Position numbers and translations under genes: made by a program
The notes under the pieces: generated by a model
Database searches by the model: none
What the model was told of the DNA's origin: nothing
What the model saw: the letters and a program-made list of their open reading frames with translations, nothing else
In this document: positions 43,830 to 55,620 of the stretch, one piece after another
Layout of the letters: each line of letters starts with the position of its first letter
Numbering within the stretch: position 1 is the stretch's first letter
Assembly: GCF_900497805.2 (NCBI RefSeq)
Contig: NW_020954610.1
Location: 24,190,090 to 24,254,089 of the forward strand
DNA from: Vombatus ursinus
Lineage: Eukaryota > Chordata > Mammalia > Diprotodontia > Vombatidae
Direction: 5' to 3'
DNA length: 64,000 nt

Positions 43830-46455
43830 CAGGTCCCTGACAGTGAGTTACTATTCTACAGAAAGTGAAATGACTATTCCAGGTGGCCCTTGCCAGTCTA
43901 CCTATAGTAAATACCACCCATATCTGATAAGTTGTAAAAGTGAAAGTCTAATTTATGAAAACTAGTTAATCCTATAAAAACTAGTTAAGCCAATATCTAC
44001 CAAAAATCCCTCTTCAACTACCTAGGGTAAGGTAGATTATTCTAAAAATTCATAAAGCTGTGGCTTGATTGGCCAGGGCATAGGCTCAAGCTATTTCTTT
44101 CTTAATATTGCTGCCTGGTAGACTCTAGTTTTATTGACATGGCTTCCTGATCATATAGAGGTCCCACCCACATGAATTTAGCACTTTATTAACGTGGTGG
44201 AAGCCCAACAATCACACAAACAGTTACCACACACTGTCCTGCTGAACCAGCCCATTTTCATATGGAGAAAACATAGGCTATATCTACTAAAACTAAGTGC
44301 TACTATGTCCTTTAGCATGTCCTTATTATGCTAGGATGAAGCAAATCTCCTTTTGTTAACTGGTCAATGACCTAATAGTCTCAAATCATCTCAACATCAA
44401 ACCTGAACTAACAGTGTAGTATCATTAGGCCTATCCCTAATACACCTCTATAAATCCTTATAGAATGACAAGGGAAGGAAGGCCAGATTCTGTGGTATAA
44501 TAGTGGAATTGAAATATCTGATCTCTTAAAACAACCCTTGGATGATGAGTAGAAGTCTCAGAACAAATTCAATGTCAGCAATGCAGTCTAAGATATCTCT
44601 AAGAGATTTTCCCATCACTGGCTTTGCCTTTATCAGAATGCTGATCTATGTCATGATAATGGTAGTAAGAACTAGCCACAAGATATTACAACCAGGGAAT
44701 ACATATACATACATTATCCTTTCCTAGCTGTTTCCTGGATATTAATACACTTTGGAAGACAGGAAGATATATTCATGTAAAGGAAATTTCTCCCTGGGAA
44801 CCCTAGCTAATACAGTGACACCCTTCCTAAAGACTTCCTATGTCTTATTCCTACTACAAGAGCAATCCATAATACCTAAAAGGCACCAAATTTTTCTGGC
44901 CATCATACTTAGATCCACCAGCACTCTCTTTTCTCTTTTCTCCACCTATATGACTATGATATTGGTAGCTAAACACAGGAAAGAGGTGATTGTTGCTGAA
45001 TCAGATTACTACCCTCAGCTTCATCAGAACCACTGTCCATGGCGCTGAACACTTCTCTGCTAATGCTAAGAAAGGGAGTGCTCTAGCATAAAGGTATATT
45101 GGCATGACCACTAGAGAAGTATTTAGTATACTCCTCTGTTCTTTCCTGTCCATATGAAGGTGTTAGGTAGATTGATTCAGATATCTCAAAGTCTTCAATA
45201 GTATGCTACGCTAGCCTTCATATTAAAACCAAATTTTATCAATGGGACTGAAAACCCCAATATTTTGGGCAATGCAGATGAATGGAAAGCACTGGACCCT
45301 AGTGATAGAGAGAGAATTCATCCCCACCTATGAATATAACCTTTTACTGTGGAGTCATTAAGAAGATTGATAACCCAGTGGAAAATTTGACTTCCTTTTT
45401 CCTGAAATTCAAACTGAATTCCCATGGGATTTTAATCAAAACTTTACTGAATTAGGAATTTTTAGCAACTTATATACCTAGAAATTATTATTAAAATATG
45501 TTTCCCTAAAGGTTGTGATTTGGAGAATTGAAATATATTCTAGCAAGCTTTAGTTATCAGATACAAATATTTACTGGGTATACAGGACCATTTGGAGGGG
45601 ATTATTATTATCCATAGAGAGTAGTAAATATGGAAATATTTCTAGTATTTGAATGCTCATTGCTGCCAAAGAGTGGCAGAAAAGTCTATGACTTAGTCAG
45701 ATTTTCCCCTTAATCTATATGAATGCATGGACTTTAAAAAAAAAACTGTTTCCTGGAATTTAATCTTTCTTGAGGATTTCTTGATCATTTGAGTCAATTT
45801 TCTATGTACTACTTTAGTCAAACAGTTGCACTATTGGCAGTTTGTCCAAATTTTCAGTTATTAAAGGTCCCTTGATTTAAGCTTTCTATTTTAATGAACT
45901 CTTTTGCAATAAAGTAGTTTTTAAATGTCCTTTTAATCAATGATGTATATATTACCAGAGCCTTTGGCATTTAAAATGTCAGTTGTTTAATTTTGAAAAG
46001 TGGATATTAACTTTTTCAAAAATATGTGATGAAGTTTTGCTTTATATTCTACTTGGCTCAGTTACTTAATTCTACATAAAAGGTCTTCAATAATTATATC
46101 AACAGAATACAATGTTATGAAATCTTCATACATAATATTCATTTTCTACCTGGAAATGAAACCTGTCTGAAACCTTCCCCTATCTACACACTCCACCAGT
46201 CCTAGAACCTCAATATGGAAATGGCTGGAATGGATTCCCTTACAAATTAATAAGTCACAGATCTGAAACTTTCTTTGTGATTTAAGAAAAGATGAAGTAA
46301 AGACCAAGGATTTGGATACATATAAATAATACCAATGGGTGTAGAAAGGATAAGGACAAAACAAAACTACAGAACAAAAGATTAGTTATCATGTATAGAC
46401 ATTACACAGAGCAGGGTTTTAAGAAACTCTTTTTGTGTTATGAAACCCTTTGTCA
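43830..46455. other. Mostly unclassified sequence
   Basis: No supportable gene or named repeat over 2.6 kb. Contains a short near-direct repeat (AAAACTAGTTAATCC 43958 and AAAACTAGTTAAGCC 43978) and two Leu/Ile-rich open frames, one listed separately. Confidence 0.4.
44752..45048 (+). other. Unassigned open frame, 98 codons
   Basis: Starts at a TTG codon, so not a normal eukaryotic start. About residues 42-70 are a basic pair (KRH) followed by a hydrophobic stretch, FLAIILRSTSTLFSLFSTYM. This layout could be a membrane-protein or viral-envelope fossil, but I cannot place it in a family. Probably an old relic or chance. Confidence 0.2.
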
Positions 46456-46463
46456 GTCTACAG

Positions 46464-46791
46464 CAGGGCTCCTTAAACTTTTTCCACTCGCAACCCATAA
46501 TTTAGCAACACTTTTTAGAGTAACCTATGGATCCCTTCTCAGAATTTTTTGATGCATTAAATAAAATACATAAAATGACTAAGGTAACCAATTGTATTGA
46601 AATTCAATTATCTATCTACCTATCTACATATTTATGTATATCTATATATGTATGTCTCTATATAGTTATCTATAATATATCTATATATGGATATATATCT
46701 ATCTATAGCTATCTATCACGTATGTGTGTATGTATTTACGTATATGTGGGTATGTGTGTAAACACAGTTAAAAATCAGGTTAAGAACCTCG
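46464..46791 (+). mobile_element. Non-autonomous hAT element with internal microsatellite
   Basis: Left end CAGGGCTCCTTAAACTTTTT, with 'ccactcgcaaccc' typical of a marsupial hAT MITE; right end GGTTAAGAACCTCG. Candidate 8-bp target duplications GTCTACAG (46456-46463) and ACCTAGAG (46792-46799), both near the hAT consensus nTCTAGAn. A TATC/TATG microsatellite (about 46605-46755) has expanded within it. Confidence 0.6.
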
Positions 46792-46914
46792 ACCTAGAGC
46801 AATATTCCATTTTAATTATTTTAATTGATCAAAGGCATTGTGTTCAAGCATGAACAAGAGAATTGAACTCCATAAGCTGAATAAGACTCCAATTTGTTCC
46901 TTGCTCCAAAAAGA

Positions 46915-47065
46915 CAGATAGATAAGTAGATAGATAGATGGATAGATAGATAGCTGATAGATTTCATTTGGTGTGTGTGTGTGTGTGTATGTATATGTGT
47001 GTGTGTATGTATATGTGTGTGTGTATGTGTGTGTGTGTCTGTAGTCTGTGTGTCTGTGTGTATAG
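46915..47065. repeat. (GATA)n and (TG)n microsatellites
   Basis: GATA repeats at 46916-46953, then TG/TATG repeats at 46971-47060. Confidence 0.9.
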
Positions 47066-47269
47066 TGAAATAGAATTCAGCAAGGCATAAGAAAGGACTT
47101 CTTGGTCATAAGGGTTAATTGAATGTGATTGAATGCTAGATAGAATCTGGAGAAAGGTTGTGAAATAATTTTCTCTAGAGGCTTTAAAACAGAAAACAGA
47201 GGTATTTCTCAAGGGAGACTTAGAAACTGATCTGTCTTGAGACAGAGGAATAGATTTTATGTCTTACTG

Positions 47270-48574
<1,305 letters not shown>

Positions 48575-48938
48575 CTTAATTCTATTACAATAGTAGATAA
48601 ACTTATCAATTGTTCTTCCCCTTTTTACTCAAGACAGAATAAATGGGCATAGAGTTAGAATAGAATAAAACTGGGGAGTGGGGGAAAGAATTTAAGTTAG
48701 TCATTAGAAAGAACTATGAATGCTATGAAATGTTGGGCTATTATAAAGACAGGCTGCTGAAACCCCTGACTATTTTTAGCACTAGGGCATCTAATACCTG
48801 CCTGGAATCTCTATATTGAATAAAGATAGGGACAGGATCTGTGGTTTCATTGGTATATAGTACTGCTGGGAAAGGAAATTGCTTCTTGAAATGTTGGTTG
48901 ACTCCTCTGTGTCTTATAGTTTAAAAATTTGCCTAGAG

Positions 48939-49120
48939 CAGAGGTATCAACCTGTCTCTTGTGGCCTGCAAAACTCCTGAGTGTGAATGGAAACAGACTA
49001 AAATGTAATTGGAAAATGTTTAACAAAATAAAAAAAAATGGAACATAGTCAATAATAACTTTTAGTTTTTTTAAGTTAATATGTGCCTTACAGGCATTAA
49101 TTCCTATTCGAGTTGGACAG
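48939..49120. mobile_element. Non-autonomous hAT element (MITE)
   Basis: Left end CAGAGGTATCAACCTG, interior GTAATTGGAAAATGTTTAAC, AAGTTAATATGTGCC, right end 'tcctattcgagttggac'. Same family as 10589-10761. GCCTAGAG just before it resembles the hAT target consensus, but the right-hand duplication is not recognisable. Confidence 0.55.
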
Positions 49121-49244
49121 TCAATAGATGTCAGAGGTGTGATTTGAATACAATTCTTCCTATGTTTTAAGCTGGCTGTCTGTCCCATATGACATGCTAC
49201 CTCTCTTATATTTGATAGTGTCTACAAAATTGTAATTGAATTGT

Positions 49245-49390
49245 AGAAAATCCTTCAATTCAAATTAATTCTGTTCAATTCATAAAGCATTTGATAATCA
49301 TCTATAGGCAACCTAATGTTCCAGATTCTAGAGATCTGAATCAGTCCTTCTTCTCAAGAAGTTTATGTTCAACTGGGAGAAAGCACCTTC
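49245..49390 (-). mobile_element. LINE L2 3' tail fragment
   Basis: 'ttcaattcataaagcatttgataatcatctataggcaac', 'ccagattctagagatctgaatcag', CTCAAGAAGTTTATGTTCAA, CTGGGAG. Confidence 0.55.
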
Positions 49391-50323
49391 ACAATTGTTC
49401 GCATTTCTTTTAGAGTATATTAATGATTTCAGAGCAACAGTACATTCTTATAACATGCAAAACAAAATAAAAAGAAACAAAGGAAGGAATATGAGCTTCA
49501 TAATTAGGAGTTTCAGTGGCTAAATATTTTCCAGATATAGATAGATATAACCCCTTCCCTCATGGATTCAGAAATTAAAGAAAATCAAAGTCTGCTTTGC
49601 TAGGCATTTCCTTTTTTGATCGAATAATACCTGAACCAACAAAGGTGTCTATCCACCTTAAACATGATGCCCAACTATTAATAATTCACTTGAATCAGCT
49701 GTTTGAATATTTAATTTTTATTCCATTATGAGTAAATAGATAAGGTTGTTTAAAACTTTTTTTTCCTAAAGAAACTGAAGCTGAAAGGCTGTGTGACTCT
49801 AGGCAAGCTTCCCAGTACCCAAGATATTCTTTAAAACTGAGATTGAAGAACAGCTGATTATCTGCTTTAATAGAAGGGATTTTATCACTATCAACTACCT
49901 ACAGTGATAAAATCACAGTATTTCTGCCCTTCAAAAAAAAAGTAAGACTGTCTTTGATACTAATAGATGGAAGAAGGGGCGTATGTGTGTATACCCATAT
50001 ATACATTATACACATATTGTATCATAAAATGTCTATAATTATGTAATAATATTGTAATTAACATATTAATATAACTTGGATAAATATTTGCAAATCTATA
50101 TAGAATTTTGTCATGCAGTGGATATAGAAGAGAAAAATTTTAAATTTATTTTAAAATATGCATTATATTGGTAATTATCATACCAATTTGAATAATTTAG
50201 ATAACTTGTGAATTTTTAAATTGAACAGAATGATATGTAATGATAATACATGGACATAGATACATTAGTAGCAAGGAAAAAATTTAATATTTGCTTTTAG
50301 AAAGAGTTGAAGATAGTAAATTA
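49391..50323. other. Unclassified AT-rich sequence
   Basis: No gene recognised. Holds a perfect 12-bp stem (GATTTTATCACT 49878-49889 with AGTGATAAAATC 49903-49914). Confidence 0.4.
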
Positions 50324-50460
50324 GGGGCAGCTAGGTGGTGTAGTGGATAGAGCACCGGCCCTGAAGTCAGGAGGACCTGAGTTCAAATCCGGCCTCAGAT
50401 TGAACACTTGACACTTAACCCCAATTGTGTGTGACTTAACCCCAATTGCCTAAAAAAAAA
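50324..50460 (+). mobile_element. Marsupial SINE with internal duplication
   Basis: Young-looking sense copy: GGGGCAGCTAGGTGGTGTAG, GAGCACCGGCCCTGAAGTCA, 'gagttcaaatccggcctcag', 9-10 A tail. Instead of the usual CORE box, the word ACTTAACCCCAATTG occurs twice (50413-50427 and 50434-50448). Confidence 0.92.
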
Positions 50461-50628
50461 ATAACAAATTAAAATCTACTCAAAATCCCCAAGCAATATT
50501 AATAAAATTAATAAAATTTTATGAAATACCTAGAAGTGAAACTTTTCTTCCTTTTCTTTTTGAATCATACATTTGTGACTTTTTTTTTTTTTTACTGATA
50601 CACAATTTTCCAAAAGGGAAGAGTCTAC

Positions 50629-50831
50629 AAGGGGTAGCAAACCTGCAACCTCTAGGCCACATGTGGCCTTCTAGGTCCTTGGGTGCAGCCTTTTGACTGA
50701 GTCCAAGTTTTACAGAACAAATCCTTTTGTTAAGGGGATTTGTTTTGGGAAGTTTGGATTCAGTTAAAGGGCCAAACTTGAGAACCTAGAGGGCCACATG
50801 TCTCCTCGAGAGCGCAGGTTCCCCACTCCTG
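50629..50831 (+). mobile_element. Non-autonomous hAT element (MITE), quasi-palindromic
   Basis: Terminal repeats AAGGGGTAGCAAACCTG and (reverse complement of the right end) CAGGAGTGGGGAACCTG. Interior nearly palindromic: CTAGGTCCTTGGGTGCAGCC and GACTGAGTCCAAGTTTTACA mirror 'gtttggattcagttaaagggccaaacttgagaacctag'. Reverse-orientation relative at 19511-19686. Confidence 0.7.
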
Positions 50832-52370
50832 GCTCTCAACCATGAGTTGCATAAAACTACTGCCATCATACTTAAGACTAACCAGTGACATCCATGTCAT
50901 TTTCAGGTGAGTAAAAAAATTGTAAGAAAGAATTGTGTACATTAGTTATGCATTTTTAAGATATTGAAACAGTTCAAGACTGAAAGAATGTTAAATCCTA
51001 CTGACCTCAAAATATATTTCTCCTATTGTCAGAGATTATAAGATCAAAACATGTAAAATGCTAATATCCTTTCCATTTAGATTTCTTAGAAAAGTAGAAT
51101 CTAAAGAGAAATTTATGACACCAAAATTCACATTATTCTATTGAGAGTTACAAAAAAAAAAGCCATATTAAATTAATCAGTTTGTAACAGAGAAAAGTCA
51201 GAAAGCTTTTTGTTTGTTTTTCACTATTTTTCTTCATTGATGAATTTGAGATGTGGATTTCATACTAAAGGAAAATCTGATGCTATATAACATTGTAAAA
51301 TATTATTTTAGCAGTATTTGAATGGACATGTTTTAGACAGAAGTACTTGATAGAGTAAATCATTCAACCTGTAACTTCATTATGCTTTCTTTTACTTCAG
51401 GATGTGTTCCATTGTAATTTTGAAAGGGTCAAGGAAGGACAGAAGTAAGAATTATATGAATACATGATTGAATCCCTTCTGCCATTACATTTTTCTGTCC
51501 ACAACCATAGCATCCATGGGTGAATCTCTTTTGCCATTACATTTTTCTGCCCACAACTATAGTTTATGCTTGTTATTGTTTCCTACTAGAACAAAGACTA
51601 TGTGAAGTTACATGTCACTATTTTTCTTCAAATTAATTATAATTTTAAGTATAGTGATATGATTTTATTGTTGGTAGGGTAACAATTGCTATGCTAGAAG
51701 GTGTCTGAAATTAGCTACATAGCTTATTTCTTTTTCATGCATTGTTTTTAATTAACTACTTTAACTACTTTTTGTTCTTTATGTAAATAAAAAGGAGGGG
51801 GGCATGCTTTAAAGTCTACACTTATTTATTTTTTTTCCAATCTTTAGAAGGAATTCCCAACAAAAAGGCTGAAATAAATTAAGGTTACACAATCTTCATT
51901 TTCCCTTAATTGCCCCTAAAAATTCAAAGGGAAAGTCAGTTAGCAATACTTTGGGAGGTTTTAATAAATCTGAGATGTAGATAAAACAAGGATGAAACAA
52001 ATTCAGGTCAGCTGCACTGACTCCTGGTTGCAAGTTTCAGACAGAAGCTGCAAATATACTGTGGCTTAAATGGCTGGCATTCCAGTGCATCTCTTTGCCT
52101 CTCTTTGCCTCTCTTTCCTTTTTCATAATGTAGCCTCAGTAGGATAGGAAAAAATAGAGATACACTATCATCCAATTCAATTTGACAAATATCCTGTGTG
52201 ACAAATATCCACTGTCATTTGCTATGAAGATTTATGCATAAAAACACTCTCAAACAAGTAAAGCTTAAGGGTCTACTAAGATAATAAGCTTTCCACTATA
52301 GAATGCAGTCAGTCAGAGTATAATATACAGCCATGCTGGCGTCGTGACTCAGAGTCTTTGATATTAGCCA
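50832..52370. other. Unclassified sequence with a short tandem duplication
   Basis: No gene recognised. A 41-bp unit is repeated at 51470-51510 and 51522-51562 (landmark GCCATTACATTTTTCTG), five mismatches. Confidence 0.45.
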
Positions 52371-52374
52371 TCTA

Positions 52375-54150
52375 TAGTTGAATAGGTAGAATATTAGACA
52401 GGAAGTTAGGAGTACCTGAGTTTTAAATGTGAAGGAAAATAGTTTAGCAGTACCAGATCTCAAACTGTTTTTATTACAATGTAGTAAGCATCAAAACAAT
52501 CTAGTATTGGCTAAGAAATATAGTGGTGGATCAGTGAAATAGATAAAGTACATAATATACAGTAGCAAATGACCATAGTAACCTTATGTTTGACAAACCT
52601 AAAGATCAAAAATTTTGAGATAAGAAATTACTATTTGACAAAAATTGCTGAGAGAACTGGAAAGCAATTTGACAGAAATTAGGTATAGACCTACATCTCA
52701 CATCATATATGGAGATAAGGTCAAAATGGATACATGATTTAGACATAAGGGTTGATATCATAAGCAAATTAGGGCAGCATGGAATATTTTAAATGTCACA
52801 TCTATGGATAAGGGAAGGATTTATGAAGAAACAAGAGATAGAGAGCATTACAGGATATAAAATGGGTAATTTTGATTATATCAAATTAAAAAGGGTTTGC
52901 ACAAACAAAACAAAGGCAGTAAAGATGAGAAGGAAATCAGAAAACTAGGGAAAATTTTTTACATCAAATGTCTCTGGTAAAGGCCTCATTTTCCAAATAT
53001 ATAGAGAATTGAATCAAATTTATAAGAATATGAGTTATTCTCCAATTGCTAAATGGTCAAAAGATATGAATAGGCAGTTTTCAGAAGAAGAAATCAAATC
53101 TATCTATACTCATATAAAAATGCTCTATATCACTATTGATTAAACAAATGCAAATTAAAAAAAACAACTTTGAGGTGCCAACTCACACCTATCAGATTAG
53201 CTAATATGTCAGGAAAGAAAAATGACACGTGTTGGAGAGGATGTGGAAAAACTGAGAGAGTAATTTAGTGTTGATGGATCTGTGAACTGATCCAACCATT
53301 CTGGAGAGCGATTCAGAACTACGTCCAAAGGGATATAAAACTGTGCAAACCCTTTGATCTAGCAATACCACTACTAGGTATGTTTCCCAAAGAAATTAAA
53401 TAAAAAGGAAAAAGACCTAAATGTGCAAAAATATTTGTAGCAGCTCTTTTTCTGGTGGCAAAGAATTGGAAATCAAGGGAATGTCTCTTAATTTGGGAAC
53501 GACTGAACAAATTGTGATATATGATTGTGATGGAATATTATTGTGCCAAAAGAAGTGATGAGCAGAAATACTTTCAGAAAAACTTGGCAAGACTTACATT
53601 AACTGATGCAAAATGAAGTGAGCAGAACCAGGAGAACATTGTACAGCAATATTGTACAATGATCCATTGTTAATGGCTTCACTATTCTCAGCAATAAAAT
53701 GATGTAAGACAATTCTGAAGGACTTATGGTGAAAAATGCTATCCACCTATAAAGAAAAAATTGATGAAGTCTGACTGCAGGTTGAAGCATACATTTTTTT
53801 AAATTTTTTAAAATTTTTCTTGTTTTTTTCTGCCTTTTCTGTTGCAACATGGCAAATATCAAAATGTTTTGCATGACTACACATGTGTAATCTATATCAA
53901 ATTGCTGACCTTCTAAAGGAGAAGAGAAGAGAGTGAAGGAGAGAATCTGGAACTCAATTTTTTAAATGAATGCTAACTTTTTTAAATATGTAATTGAAGA
54001 AAAAAACAGAAAAAAAGATATGTAAGTAAACTGACATATTAGATTCTTACTATGACCTCTAACATAATTTTCTCATCATATAATAGGGATAATAATAGCA
54101 CCTATTGTTGGAAAAATATCAATATGAATACAGTACTCTGCATTTTTAGG
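52375..54150 (+). mobile_element. SINE split by a later L1
   Basis: 52375-52428 resembles a decayed SINE head ('agacaggaagttaggagtacctgagttttaaatg'). 54020-54150 resembles a SINE 3' half ('gacctctaacataattttctcatcatataatagggataataatagcaccta'). The L1 lies exactly between them. Confidence 0.55.
52429..54019 (+). mobile_element. L1 ORF2 C-terminal half and 3'UTR
   Basis: Sense L1: 'ttatttgacaaaaattgctgagagaactggaaa', 'gtcaaaatggatacatgatttagacataa', GAACTGATCCAACCATTCTG, 'gcaataccactactaggtatg', 'aaagaattggaaatcaaggg', 'gaagtgagcagaaccaggagaacattg', 3'UTR and A-rich tail ending near 54019. About 1.6 kb, 5'-truncated, no long frame. It contains the 44-bp block (53266-53309) repeated exactly at 58642-58685. 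Confidence 0.8.
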
Positions 54151-55371
54151 CTCAGGGTTGCCAGAAACCACCTTCACTTTGTTTTCAAGTCTCAATGTTT
54201 TTGTCATCTCTTAGTTTAATGAAAGACGGCAAAATTCAGAGGTGCAATGTCTTGTTAGGTGTTTGATAGATATTAAATTGTTACAACAATGCAGTGAGCT
54301 GTTTTTCAGTTTAAATCATTCCATTACCTAATCTGCATTAATCAATGAGGCAATATTCATAAGGAGTAACCTTTCTATAAAATCAGTGTTTCCTGGTGGA
54401 TCACTTATTTATTCTAAACTTTTCTATTTCTACAAACAAATCTGTGAGACTCAGACATTTCTTCAATGTTTCTTTGTCAACATATTGTTGTGTAACTTCA
54501 TGTGGGTGTCATCATGTGGGTGCTTTTGATTCAACTGTCTGATCTTATCTTTTTTTATAAATTCCATTTAGACTTAAACCACTTTAAGTTATATTAGACA
54601 AATCCAGTGGTAAATTTCAGCTTTTACTCGATCAATGAAGTGCTATTTGCCTTTTCTAACTGTATTTCTGCAGGTTCTTAATCTTCTTTTCATTAGTATT
54701 ACTGCTATTATTATAAATGAACTTCAACAATAAGAATCACCTGCATTATAGAGGTGTCTGATTTCCTGGTTGTTTTCATTATAAGTTCACAAAACCAATT
54801 TCTTATTGAATTTACATCATGAGAATTATTATTTATAAGTCAACTATGATAAAGATAAGGAAGGAATATGTCTTATCTACACCATATGTCTCCCACAGAA
54901 TCTGGCCCAATAGTCTGAACCAAGAATGTGACTAGTAAGTGCTTAATGAATTATTCAGTAGTTTTTGGGTCTTGACTTTGAGAAGAACACTATTTACTAT
55001 CTCCAGTTTGTTTCACACGCAAACACATGCACATGCACACACAGACTTGCAAATGGTGGCATTTAAATGGAAGGACATTTTGCTTGTTCTTAAACATTAT
55101 ATACCTGTTGTTGTTTTTTTACTAGGTATGTAGTAGACAAAGAGAAAACTATTCTACAAAGATTTCCCAGAAGTTCAGCCTAAATGTAATTTCAAAAATG
55201 AACGAAAATTATTTTTGGTTCACAGCATGTTCCTTGACTTGACTTAATGTCAAAACTTAAGTCAAACTTAACATTTCCTTTCTTTACCATTTCCACCTCT
55301 TTCTAGTAATCTGCATATCAGTATTAGACTAAATGTCTATAAGAGTGCTTATCTATAGCGAATGTGTTTTG
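54151..55371. other. Unclassified AT-rich sequence
   Basis: No gene or repeat family recognised. Confidence 0.4.
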
Positions 55372-55581
55372 AATTTTTTTTAGCATTTTATTTTTCTCCA
55401 ATTACATGTAAAATAATTTTTGAAATATGTTTTTAAATATTGAGTTCCAAATTCTTTCCCTTTATTCCTTTGCACCTCCCTCATTAAAAACACAAATAAT
55501 TCAATATAGGTTATACATATATACTCATGCAAAACACATTTCCATATTAGTCATGTTGTGAAAGAAAACAGACAAAGGGGA

Positions 55582-55583
<2 letters not shown>

Positions 55584-55614
<31 letters not shown>

Positions 55615-55620
55615 CCACCA
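55584..55620. repeat. (AAC)n microsatellite
   Basis: About twelve AAC units inside the 3'UTR of the half-L1. Confidence 0.9.

Noticed and set aside
53319-53510. 63-codon minus-strand frame with FPFYLISLGN text
   Set aside because: Antisense reading of the sense L1 ORF2 fragment at 52429-54019.
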